Positions 8,701 through 16,016 of a stretch of 64,000 nt of DNA are shown here, piece after piece. Location of the stretch: NCBI GenBank assembly GCA_017454745.1, contig JAFTCL010000012.1, positions 89,882-153,881 on the forward strand, in the 5' to 3' direction. The DNA comes from Kiritimatiellia bacterium (lineage in GTDB: Bacteria > Verrucomicrobiota > Kiritimatiellia > RFP12 > UBA1067). The notes under the pieces were generated by a model. The model ran no database searches. It was not told where the DNA came from and saw only the letters and a program-made list of their open reading frames with translations. The position numbers were made by a program, and so were the translations under genes. How positions within the stretch are numbered: the stretch's first letter is position 1; every line of letters begins with the position of its first letter.

Positions 8701-9637
8701 ACTTGAATGTTTACTTGCTTCCAATATGGCTCCGTCTGATTTTGCACGAGTCTTGCCACCATGGATCAGGATTGATTGTTTACGGGTGTTAAATCGACTT
8801 TCTTTGGCACTCGATAACGCAAGAGAAATTGGGCAAAATAGCGATGCTGTGTTGGAAGGGATTATTGATAGTTTCTATTTGGCGATAAAATTTCGAAACG
8901 AATTGGATGAGCGACATTTTCCGCTTGGCTGGATTGTCGAGAAGTTTAATGAGGGGTATGCGGGATCAAAAATTCTGACGAACTATTCTTTTGTTGAATT
9001 GTCAAAATTGAAGCGTACTAAATTAGGCATGAAGGAGTTGTTGTGTTTCGTAGAGGCGTGGATAAGCCGTGAGCGTTCACGAAATTATGACAATCTATAT
9101 CATGATGAATTTTGTCCACAAGAGCTCTTCGTTATTGACGATATTGTTGGGTTCAACAAGGTCTGTGATTTGATTTTTGTTGATGACAGCATATTTGTAA
9201 GCAAGAATCTTGGCCGGATCATTTCTGCTATTGATTTCGACGGCAATAATACTTTTAATTATATTTTTCAGTATCTTAGTCTTCATCCATACAATAGCCG
9301 AGATGAATTAGCATGTCTTGCGCGTTTAATTGCATATCGTCAGAACTCTGATGTTGTCAAGGAGATGATGAAAATGATATGTGATCGGTGTTCAATGTTG
9401 ATGTCTCAAGAACGAAGTAATATTTATTACAACATGTTGCCCAATGAGCATGGCGTATCGCGGAAAGGAAACGAAGTCCCGAAGGAATACATTGACGCGC
9501 ATAAGGCCGCCCAAGATTTGTACGACAATGAACCTGATGATTCATCCGTCAAAGAGTTTTATCAGTATTGTATAGATCGTACTGTTGGTACTATTAATAT
9601 GATTCGCAATCATATTGAAGAAGAAAAACATATCTAG
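5741..9637 (+). CDS. Mrr-like nuclease-STAND NTPase, Avs-like defence protein (predicted)
   Basis: A 1298-residue multidomain protein. Residues 1-60 have an Mrr/PD-(D/E)xK look: Glu14 in DIFEALVG, then GPDSGLDA with Asp41, and VYQAKF with Gln52 and Lys54. A P-loop follows at about 204-214 (VVGAYCSGKTRF) and a Walker B CVFIDDV near 254-260, as in STAND NTPases of the nSTAND3 kind. The rest, roughly 900 residues, is helical without obvious motifs and could be HEAT/TPR-like repeats acting as a sensor. The order nuclease, STAND, long helical C-terminus is that of Avs (AVAST) anti-phage proteins, which oligomerise on sensing a phage protein and cut DNA. The gene is AT-richer than the chromosome around it, suggesting transfer. 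Membership of a known Avs type is not established. Confidence 0.75.
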   Translation: MRNWKLITDGDIFEALVGSLLQADIPGIIVFGRHGPDSGLDAISSDRTHVYQAKFHSDGLMSSAIGSAKCEYKKIKAYREPHHKNFKHWKEVTDWTLVGNFKINPDDEAKWASQIVPLFNSIGIVAHFKGEEQLDVLLDHNPEIERSFFGGGIRTLIYPAEVYFTLSRRSRDDMFFATEMIGREPTLKSVLGFAESPDFRILAVVGAYCSGKTRFLYEAMTAMAGIGWRVFWGLRASMSKSNTWFNSLNSSRKTCVFIDDVRDSSLICEMSEQMSVNERSNWKFIFTCSPEFVRILPPEITTNVQFTTLKLPLLTRKDIANIVLKYPDLDRHSPSVDVVADIAKGMPSLACLMLEFYRKNRQLALPSDSLSLMDMYISRNLEALDLVLRDKARIVLRWAALWDGISIRGEDTRNTQLDFLQNMGVKYDETRLILKGLSDTGLVDSWRSYGCDCYRVSPAFVARHIIGTWILEKDSDAYRVGPDGGKLIELLLKANVPHEEKIFKTIPVVLGSYLNTEDEAERLLRPVLDHLREMESDADIVMQHEIIGMVAKIGRFVPESALGLLRNIFSNPQPDCQYINHWGIVHAIAETLAGISEYVRNRFLAIQFVQLFKDIYESIPDENRCSNNKRDEIAKNVSSVINHFGELRYFPDVALSMVLEQLKAGDMGNHPFEQMLARQVLEAERQSFESYSYRTVTFCRRAIRFGSNEWKRAIIVRDELKSAIRRQTNSREREVLWKLFRYGYQFVHNFGCVFADQGDQPTADAKRMLVNDDLIFLKSVLEDTDHILSIRQLLLMREVWEWEYTYGGESEYKMIANECERLFVIRLGFPFQHLICLHSKEHAQCINDVAERFLKADSADEIDSFLDKAANYYRADNGGTIKGMSGLAFSEIAERCARSFDFDSTNPISIFTMRCLQRFDDEHPLSVAFATTQIANYIKRQKSCLDHGAFESLFLRILSAVKDGDCFLKNVYWSGEAAFFGSFTNVELECLLASNMAPSDFARVLPPWIRIDCLRVLNRLSLALDNAREIGQNSDAVLEGIIDSFYLAIKFRNELDERHFPLGWIVEKFNEGYAGSKILTNYSFVELSKLKRTKLGMKELLCFVEAWISRERSRNYDNLYHDEFCPQELFVIDDIVGFNKVCDLIFVDDSIFVSKNLGRIISAIDFDGNNTFNYIFQYLSLHPYNSRDELACLARLIAYRQNSDVVKEMMKMICDRCSMLMSQERSNIYYNMLPNEHGVSRKGNEVPKEYIDAHKAAQDLYDNEPDDSSVKEFYQYCIDRTVGTINMIRNHIEEEKHI

Positions 9638-9871
9638 TAACCGTGACTTTTATTTGATGCCAGATAAAATGCTAATTTAATTGGAAGAGTAGTACTAAAA
9701 GAATTGGAAGTCAGACCATATTGATACCACAAATAAAGAAGCAATTGAGGCATGGGATGAGGATTCAACAAAATAATAGTAGGATAAGAACCTGAGGGTG
9801 CGTCCAAGCTAAAAGATTGGAAGAATTTGCACTGCAAACACTAATCCCACATTTTTAAGGTATTACGTAGA
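9638..9871. other. AT-rich gap with short direct repeats at the edge of the defence island
   Basis: No convincing gene. ATTGGAAG occurs three times (9680-9687, 9703-9710, 9816-9823). A longer repeat with the core CTAAAAGA..TTGGAAG lies at 9695-9710 and 9809-9823. The minus strand is open for about 67 codons (9837 to 9634) but has no ribosome-binding site or recognisable motif. The composition matches the defence genes rather than hemL, so the junction of the acquired segment probably lies close to 9870. Confidence 0.4.
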
Positions 9872-11146
9872 TCAGATTTTGGACAGAACGTTGGCTAGGC
9901 GCTCCGCGAAACCCTCTACCTGTTCCGCGGTGTGGGCGGCGGAGACGAAACCTACCTCAAACTGGGACGGGGGCAGATAGTAGCCGGCGTCCAGCATGGC
10001 ATGGAAAATCTTGGCGTACAGCGCGGTGTCGCACCGACGGGCATCTGCCAAATTGCATACCGGTTCCGGGCTGGCAAACAGCGTGAAGATGCCCCGGTAG
10101 TTCGCGCAACGTAACGGTACCCCATACTGCCGTGCGGCGCTGTTTATTCGGTCGGCCATTTTTCCGCAAAGTTCGGCCATTCTGGAGTAGGGATCGTCGC
10201 GTTGCAGAATTTCCAATGTCTTCAGCCCCGCCGCAACCGCTAACGGATTCCCCGACAACGTTCCGGCCTGATAAACCTTGCCGCACGGCGAAAGCTGATC
10301 CATAAACACCGCCTGTCCGCCCACCGCAGCCAACGGCAACCCGCCGCCGATTACCTTGCCCATCGTGATGAGATCAGGTTTAATCCCGGCCAATTGGGAA
10401 TAGGAGGCGAGATGAAAACGGAAACCGTTGATTACCTCGTCCATAATCAACAACGCGCCGCATTGGTCAGCCAAACTGCGCAAACGCTGAAGAAAATCAG
10501 GCTGCGGCGTTACCAAGCCCATGTTACCCGCCACCGGCTCGACAATGATAGCCGCGATCTCGCGCCCCTTTTCGGAGACGATACTTTCCACCGCGTCAGC
10601 ATCATTGTAAGGGGCTACAAAAGTGTCCTTGGCGATATCCGCCGGAACGCCTAACGAACTGAGCGTGCCGCCGGTAAGCAGACCGCTTCCGGCGGAGACC
10701 AGCATACTGTCCGAATGGCCGTGGTAACAACCGTCGAACTTGATGATACCGCTCCGCCCGGTAACCCCGCGGGCCAGCCGCAGCGCGGTCATAACCGCCT
10801 CGGTTCCGGAATTGACCAAACGCACCCGCTCACAATGTTTCACCAGTGAACAAATCCGTTCGGCCAAATCAACCTCGCCGGGCGTGTTGATTCCGAAGGT
10901 GGTGCCTTTACCCGCTTGGGCGCTGATGGCGGCAACCACCTCCGGATGGGCATGGCCAAGAATCATGGCACCCCACGAACAACAGAAATCCAGCAAGGTT
11001 CTGCCATCTGCGGTGCGAATATGCGGCCCCAGCCCGGACTCAACGTAAACCGGAACCCCGCCCACGCCGTTAAAAGCGCGGACCGGACTGTTCACGCCGC
11101 CCGGAATAACCGCGCAGGCCCGTTTGAACAACTCGCCATGATTCAT
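9872..11146 (-). CDS. hemL: Glutamate-1-semialdehyde 2,1-aminomutase
   Basis: PLP-dependent enzyme that converts glutamate-1-semialdehyde to 5-aminolevulinate in the C5 route to haem and other tetrapyrroles. Family features are clear: VIPGGVNSPVRAF near the N-terminus, SWGAMILGHAHP, VNSGTEAVM, GCYHGHSD, the cofactor-binding IMDEVINGFR, and the PLP lysine in TMGKVIGGGLPLAA at about residue 264. Length is normal for the family. The ATG at 11146 (MNHGELF) was chosen over an upstream start six codons earlier because AGGGG lies at the right distance before it. It follows the cyclophilin gene by 22 bases and probably shares its promoter. Confidence 0.97.
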   Translation of the reverse strand: MNHGELFKRACAVIPGGVNSPVRAFNGVGGVPVYVESGLGPHIRTADGRTLLDFCCSWGAMILGHAHPEVVAAISAQAGKGTTFGINTPGEVDLAERICSLVKHCERVRLVNSGTEAVMTALRLARGVTGRSGIIKFDGCYHGHSDSMLVSAGSGLLTGGTLSSLGVPADIAKDTFVAPYNDADAVESIVSEKGREIAAIIVEPVAGNMGLVTPQPDFLQRLRSLADQCGALLIMDEVINGFRFHLASYSQLAGIKPDLITMGKVIGGGLPLAAVGGQAVFMDQLSPCGKVYQAGTLSGNPLAVAAGLKTLEILQRDDPYSRMAELCGKMADRINSAARQYGVPLRCANYRGIFTLFASPEPVCNLADARRCDTALYAKIFHAMLDAGYYLPPSQFEVGFVSAAHTAEQVEGFAERLANVLSKI

Positions 11147-11168
11147 CGGCCACCCCTTTGCCAAACCG

Positions 11169-11777
11169 TTACTCGGCTCGGCGGATACTCTTTATCACCA
11201 CCGGCTCGGTGGGAACGTTCTGATGCGGACCGTGATTGCCGGTGCTTACCTTGGCGATGGTGTCAATCACCTCCAAACCTTCTTTGACTTCGCCAAAAAC
11301 GCAGTAGCCGAAACCCTGCGGATTCGGGGCGCGGAAATCCAGAAAAGCGTTATCCACCAGATTGATGAAGAATTGGCAGGTGGCACTATCAACCACCATC
11401 GTGCGGGCCATCGCGAGCGTGCCGCGCTTGTTCTTCAACCCGTTCTGGGCTTCGTTCTTAATCTGCTCATGGGTCTTCTTCTGAACCATGTCGGAGGTGA
11501 AACCGCCGCCCTGAATCATGAAGTTCGGAATCACGCGGTGGAAGATGGTATTGTCGTAAAACTTTTCGTCAACGTAGGTAAGGAAATTCTTCACCGTAAT
11601 CGGCGCCTTGTCCTCAAACAGTTCCGCCTTAATCGTGCCCTTACTGGTCTCGATAACCACCATCACTTTTTTCTCCTCCTTCTTTTCCGGTTTAACCTCA
11701 TCCTTCTTGGCGGGTTCGTCGGCACAACCCGACAACATGCACGCCAACAAGCAAAATGACAACAGCATACCTTTCAT
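11169..11777 (-). CDS. Cyclophilin-type peptidyl-prolyl cis-trans isomerase, lipoprotein
   Basis: Catalyses proline isomerisation during folding of exported proteins. A short hydrophobic leader ends in the lipobox LSGC (Cys18), so the protein should be lipid-anchored in the envelope. It is followed by a Lys/Glu-rich spacer. The cyclophilin domain begins near residue 38 with VIETSKGTIKAELFEDKAP, then FHRVIPNFMIQGGGF, GTLAMARTM and CQFFINLVDN, the usual active-site blocks. A strong AGGAGG precedes the ATG. A TTGATT-17-TATAAT promoter lies 42 bases upstream. First gene of a probable two-gene unit with hemL; no functional link between the two is evident. Confidence 0.93.
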   Translation of the reverse strand: MKGMLLSFCLLACMLSGCADEPAKKDEVKPEKKEEKKVMVVIETSKGTIKAELFEDKAPITVKNFLTYVDEKFYDNTIFHRVIPNFMIQGGGFTSDMVQKKTHEQIKNEAQNGLKNKRGTLAMARTMVVDSATCQFFINLVDNAFLDFRAPNPQGFGYCVFGEVKEGLEVIDTIAKVSTGNHGPHQNVPTEPVVIKSIRRAE

Positions 11778-11818
11778 CGATACCTCCTAAAAACAATGTC
11801 ACGTAAAAACAATGACAG

Positions 11819-11847
11819 ATTATATCCGCTCCCCGGGCAGAAATCAA
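11819..11847 (-). promoter_or_regulatory. Predicted sigma70-type promoter of the cyclophilin-hemL unit
   Basis: On the minus strand, TTGATT (11847-11842) and TATAAT (11824-11819) are 17 bases apart. The start point would be near 11812. The short leader contains CATTGTTTTTA twice before the AGGAGG. Confidence 0.7.
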
Positions 11848-11884
11848 ACATAAAGACCGCCCCGGCGATTTTCGCAGATGCCGA

Positions 11885-13501
11885 CTAACGCGCCGGCGTT
11901 GACCAGCGGCGCAGAAAATAACACGGGGCACAACTCCACGCGTGGCAGTAACTGTTGATCAAATGGTTGCCGTAGGGCGAGAAGAAATCGTCTTCCGGAA
12001 CAAAACCCTCCCAGAAAGTGTCGGCGCCGCGTTTTGCCATTCCGCCCCAATATTCCAAAAGTTCCTTGCGGGCCGTATCGCGCAGCCCGGCCACGTCCAA
12101 CGCCTCAATCCAGTAGTTGCGCAGATACGGGGTGAAGGGCTTGCGGACATCGGGAACCTTCGCCGCGTTTAGCAGGCAATCTTTGGCGTCCTGCCCGGCA
12201 ACCGCACCGGAGAGTACCATCCAAATCTGCGAAGCCATAGAAACCTGCCGATCCGGTCCGCTTACGAACAATTTGCGTTCAGCGTCCCAAAGTGATTCGC
12301 GGGCGGCGGCGGACATCTTCTGTACCAGCGGCTCAACCGCCGCAACCTGATCCCGTCGCCCCAATTTGCCGGCCAGCTCGATGGTGCGCTTCAAACCGTA
12401 AAGCAGCACCCCTTGCTCTGGCGCCTGACGATCCAACTTACTGTCCCAGTCGATGAAACACCACATCGGGGATTTTTTGAACAGTCCGTTTTCGTCAACA
12501 TCGCGCAGGGTAATTTGCAGTTGCTTAAGCGCGATCGGCCACAAGTCTTCGGCGGTGGCACGGTCGCCGCTCGCCTCCAAATATTCCAGCAGGGTGGAGG
12601 CATAGAGTGCCGTGTAATCCAGAATCGCGCAATCTCCCCGATGCGGCGAAGGTTGGTCGTAACAGTCGGTTCGCACCATGTTATCCTGATCGGACAAACC
12701 GGCCAACAGATAAAGACAGCGCTTCACCAGATTGAAGTTGCGGTAGGTCTCGTAGTTGGCGAGCGCCTGAAGCCGCAAATCACCCAACCACAACCGGCGG
12801 TCGCGTTTGGGACCGTCCTCGAACATCGTCTGCATGCAGTCCCGCAACGTGTTCAGCGCGATGGTGTCCAGTCGCCGCTCTTCATCGTTGCCGAACCTAC
12901 CCTCCGCCAAATTAATGGGGTTAGCGCTGGTTACCGCCTCGGCGGAAAAACCGTCAAACAAGAATTTCTGCTTGGCGCGATTGAATTCCGGCACCACGCA
13001 ACGCACGTAACGAAAAGCGTAGCGACGGGGCAACGCCACTTCGCCAGGGATAAAATCAATGTTCACCACCTCGTCCTGAAACCAAGCGCGGGAGAGTCCG
13101 GTGGGTTTTTCGTCCGGATTACCGACCACCTCCGCCAACGTCTCGCCGAACACAAAACGCAGCCTCAGCGGAAAATCCAGCGGGTTAGATCCGGCTTTAA
13201 GCTTAAACCGGAAATAGCCGGCCAGATGCCGGCCGAAATCCAAAATGAAATCCGCCGTTGCGGTGTCATTGCCGGTCTCGCCGATTTTTAGGCGCTGGAA
13301 ACTCTGCGCGTCTTCCACAACCTTGACCGTACCAACCGGTTTCAATGTCTCGCGGTACAGCGTCGGCCGCAAAGCTTCCGCCTTGGAGAGCCAACCCGGC
13401 TTTCGCTCGTTAATTTGGCGATCTACGCCTTCAAAACTCAACTCGACACCAAAACCGGCAACCGCCAGCCCGGCCGACAATGCAAACAACCACCATTTCA
13501 T
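11885..13501 (-). CDS. Secreted alpha-L-rhamnosidase-like glycoside hydrolase (GH78 type)
   Basis: Predicted to release terminal L-rhamnose from glycans outside the cytoplasm. A signal peptide covers about residues 1-20. A beta-rich region follows to about 200 (DFGRHLAGYFRFKLKAGS recalls the GH78 D-domain), then an (alpha/alpha)6 barrel. The family's acid-residue motif appears as EDGPKRDRRLWLGDLRLQ near residue 230, and the late SYCHAWSCAPCYFL matches the conserved His-Ala-Trp segment. At 538 residues it is shorter than many GH78 enzymes and lacks extra carbohydrate-binding modules. ATG 13501 has GGGAGG in front; TTG 13504 is the alternative. It sits 75 bases after the SDR gene, beyond a hairpin that may reduce read-through. 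Confidence 0.8.
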   Translation of the reverse strand: MKWWLFALSAGLAVAGFGVELSFEGVDRQINERKPGWLSKAEALRPTLYRETLKPVGTVKVVEDAQSFQRLKIGETGNDTATADFILDFGRHLAGYFRFKLKAGSNPLDFPLRLRFVFGETLAEVVGNPDEKPTGLSRAWFQDEVVNIDFIPGEVALPRRYAFRYVRCVVPEFNRAKQKFLFDGFSAEAVTSANPINLAEGRFGNDEERRLDTIALNTLRDCMQTMFEDGPKRDRRLWLGDLRLQALANYETYRNFNLVKRCLYLLAGLSDQDNMVRTDCYDQPSPHRGDCAILDYTALYASTLLEYLEASGDRATAEDLWPIALKQLQITLRDVDENGLFKKSPMWCFIDWDSKLDRQAPEQGVLLYGLKRTIELAGKLGRRDQVAAVEPLVQKMSAAARESLWDAERKLFVSGPDRQVSMASQIWMVLSGAVAGQDAKDCLLNAAKVPDVRKPFTPYLRNYWIEALDVAGLRDTARKELLEYWGGMAKRGADTFWEGFVPEDDFFSPYGNHLINSYCHAWSCAPCYFLRRWSTPAR

Positions 13502-13529
13502 CAATAACCTCCCGACCCGCTAGGGATAT

Positions 13530-13566
13530 CCGAAAACAGCCGGTGCGCTGATTTTCGCGCACCGGC
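13530..13566 (-). terminator. Hairpin terminator after the SDR gene
   Basis: A perfect ten-base stem (GCCGGTGCGC and its inverse) with an eight-base loop covers 13539-13566. On the minus strand it is followed by TGTTTTC. The T run is short, so termination may be partial, leaving some transcription into the rhamnosidase gene. Confidence 0.6.
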
Positions 13567-13576
13567 CGGCACAAAA

Positions 13577-14626
13577 CTAACTCAACATCACCTGGCCGCC
13601 GGTGACCGGGATCGCCTGTCCGGTTTCATAGACCTGCTCCACCAGATAGTAGATGGCCTTCATAACATCGGTAGTGGTGCAGCCGCGATGCATCGGGACC
13701 TTGGACTCGTAGAATTTCTTCACATCCTCGAACGTCTTCGCGCCGGGTACCTTGCCGCTCTCCAGATACTGGCGGAACAAACCTTTGACCGGATCCGACC
13801 ACAGCGGGCCATCGTAGAAATTGCCGGGGCAAATCGAGTTGACTTTGATTCCGTCGGTAACCAGTTCCAACGCGAAACTCTGGGTCAGGCCGATGCCACC
13901 GAATTTGGAACCGGCATACGCTCCATTGCGGTTGGAGCCGACCAAACCGGACTTGCTGTTGATCTGGATAATGTCAAACCAACGATCCGGGCAAGCCGAA
14001 TGCTGCATCGCCAAGATTGGCGCAGCGGCCTGCACCACAAGGAAATACCCCTTGTAATTCACGTTGGTAACAAAATCAAGATCCTTCACCGACAGCGTCT
14101 TCACGCTTCCGGAGCGGACCACGCCGGCGTTGGAAACAAAGATGTCGATACCGCCGAACTCCGCCACCACCGCCTTAACTGCGGCTTGAACCGAATCAGC
14201 GTCGGAGACGTTAACCGCCACGCCGAAAGCCGTTCCGGGGCCAAATTCCTGATTAAGCGTGGCGGCAGCCGCCTCCACGCCGGCGACATTGATGTCTGCC
14301 AACGCCACCCACGCCCCTTGGCGAGCCAGGTCGGTGGCGATCTGCAACCCGAATCCCTGCGCCGCGCCAGTGACCACCGCCACCTTGCCGGCGACACGCC
14401 CGGATCCGTCCGCATAAACCGCCTGATAGCACCCTATCCCGGCGATATCGAACCGTTGCGCGCCTTCCGGGAGTTGACGCCGCAACTCGGCGGGGATGTC
14501 GGCACAATCCTCGGAAATCGCGATTTTAACGGCATCCACCGTAGCAGTACCCATCTTCACCAAACGCGGCAACCCGTCATCGGTTGCCAAGATTCCCCGT
14601 AACGCGGGGAGAATTTTCGTGAGCAT
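13577..14626 (-). CDS. Short-chain dehydrogenase/reductase (sorbitol-6-P/rhamnulose-linked type)
   Basis: NAD(P)-dependent oxidoreductase of the classical SDR family, acting on an unknown sugar or sugar phosphate. The Rossmann domain starts near residue 80. It has the cofactor motif TGAAQGFG, NAG in VSNAGVV, the catalytic Ser in INSKSG, the catalytic YAGSK and the PG after it. The core resembles the dehydrogenase half of bifunctional rhamnulose-1-phosphate aldolase/alcohol dehydrogenases, but the aldolase half is missing. In its place is an 80-residue N-terminal extension of unknown role. A strong AAGGAGAAGG precedes the ATG. It lies 22 bases after the LRR gene and next to the rhamnosidase, which would fit a role in rhamnose use. 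Confidence 0.85.
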   Translation of the reverse strand: MLTKILPALRGILATDDGLPRLVKMGTATVDAVKIAISEDCADIPAELRRQLPEGAQRFDIAGIGCYQAVYADGSGRVAGKVAVVTGAAQGFGLQIATDLARQGAWVALADINVAGVEAAAATLNQEFGPGTAFGVAVNVSDADSVQAAVKAVVAEFGGIDIFVSNAGVVRSGSVKTLSVKDLDFVTNVNYKGYFLVVQAAAPILAMQHSACPDRWFDIIQINSKSGLVGSNRNGAYAGSKFGGIGLTQSFALELVTDGIKVNSICPGNFYDGPLWSDPVKGLFRQYLESGKVPGAKTFEDVKKFYESKVPMHRGCTTTDVMKAIYYLVEQVYETGQAIPVTGGQVMLS

Positions 14627-14648
14627 TTTCCTTCTCCTTTTGTTTTAA

Positions 14649-16016
14649 TCAATCTCCGTAAACCGTAAGTTTGCGGTCTTTCAACGCCTCTTCGCACTCC
14701 TGTTTCCGGGCTTTGGGTACGGTCAGCGAACGTAACTCCGGCAAGTTTTTCACCGCCTCAAAATCAAACCCCCTTTGGCACGACGCATCCAAACTGGTCA
14801 ACTTAACGCACTTGCCTACCGCCGTAAAGTTTTCCGCCAGAATCTTGCCGAACCGCAATTCGGTTAGCGACGGGGCCAAAGCCTCCAGAAACGCCAAATC
14901 CACCGACCGTTCCGTTTTTTTGTTTTTGGCGTTGACCGAACCCAGATTGAGCTTTTTCAATCCGCAACCGGAAAGCGCCGCCAGTTTGTTTTCGTTCTTG
15001 ATGTAGCTGTCGGCAAAGGAAAGCTGGCGTATCGCCCCGTTGGCGGCCATATCTTCGGCGAACTGCGCGATATCCACATCGTTACGCATATTCCAGCAGG
15101 TCAGGCTGGACAATTTCTTGCACTTGCCGAGCGGCGCGTAGCTGTTGTAATTCTCGGCGAACAGCGACAAGGTCTTCAGATTCGGAAGTTTCGGCGCCCA
15201 GGACAAATCGTGCATCTCGGAAAGACCGGCGTCAACGGTTTCCAATGACGTAATTCCCGCCAACGCCCCGTAATCAAGAATCAGCTTCGTGGCGTAAATC
15301 TGAATCCGTTTCAGCCTCTTGCAACCGGACAATTGCGCAAGGTCCAGATTGCGGGAACCGTAAAGGCTAAGGTCTTCAAGCATATCCATCCCGCACAACG
15401 GCGACAAATCGATTCCGTCAACATAACGCAGTGAAAGCCGCCGCATATTTTTGAAGCTGGACAACGCTGACAGATCGACCGGTCCGCGCACATTACTTAA
15501 CTCAAAAATTTTCAGTGCCGTGAGTTTTTCCAATCCGGTCAGCGACTTGAAGGTGGAAGGCGCACCGCTGAGACTAAAAGAAGCGACTGCGGGACATCCC
15601 GAACAGAAAGACAAATCGGCGTGGGCGAAACCGACTTGAGACAATTTAAGCGAAGTCAGCGCTGAGCAACCCGACAGCGGCGTGATGTCTGCCACCTTCG
15701 GCATATCTTTCAGTTCAATACTGGTAAATTTGGATGCCTTGAGCGGCGCGATAGAGGTAAGCTCCGGACTTTTGGTCACGTACAACTTCCCAAATGCCGC
15801 GAACTTCCGCATCGCCTCCGCCAACCCCTCGTCGGTGCAATTCGACAGATTCAGGGTCGCCCGCGAAGCATCGCCGTTGAACTGCGCCAACGCGCCGTCC
15901 GCCAATTCGGCAGTAACCGGCTCGTCAAAAGTCACGCTGTACTTGGAGACCGAAACCTTGGCATACACCGTACCGGCAACCGCCAACGCCAACACAAAAC
16001 CAATCTCGTTTTTCAC
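14649..16016 (-). CDS. Secreted leucine-rich-repeat protein
   Basis: A 455-residue exported protein with a signal peptide (cut near TVYA) and irregular leucine-rich repeats over most of its length. Examples are LTSLKLSQVGF, NMRRLSLRYVDG, LEDLSLYGSRN and LKTLSLFAEN, with a repeat length of about 22-25 residues. No catalytic domain is visible. LRR proteins of this kind usually bind proteins or glycans at the cell surface. The start is GTG and overlaps the stop of the upstream GHL10-like gene as GTGA, so the two are translationally coupled. Substrate or partner unknown. Confidence 0.8.
   Translation of the reverse strand: MKNEIGFVLALAVAGTVYAKVSVSKYSVTFDEPVTAELADGALAQFNGDASRATLNLSNCTDEGLAEAMRKFAAFGKLYVTKSPELTSIAPLKASKFTSIELKDMPKVADITPLSGCSALTSLKLSQVGFAHADLSFCSGCPAVASFSLSGAPSTFKSLTGLEKLTALKIFELSNVRGPVDLSALSSFKNMRRLSLRYVDGIDLSPLCGMDMLEDLSLYGSRNLDLAQLSGCKRLKRIQIYATKLILDYGALAGITSLETVDAGLSEMHDLSWAPKLPNLKTLSLFAENYNSYAPLGKCKKLSSLTCWNMRNDVDIAQFAEDMAANGAIRQLSFADSYIKNENKLAALSGCGLKKLNLGSVNAKNKKTERSVDLAFLEALAPSLTELRFGKILAENFTAVGKCVKLTSLDASCQRGFDFEAVKNLPELRSLTVPKARKQECEEALKDRKLTVYGD

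Noticed and set aside
9634..9837. Open 67-codon minus-strand frame next to hemL
   Set aside because: No ribosome-binding site, no recognisable motif, and AT-rich sequence in which such a frame can arise by chance.
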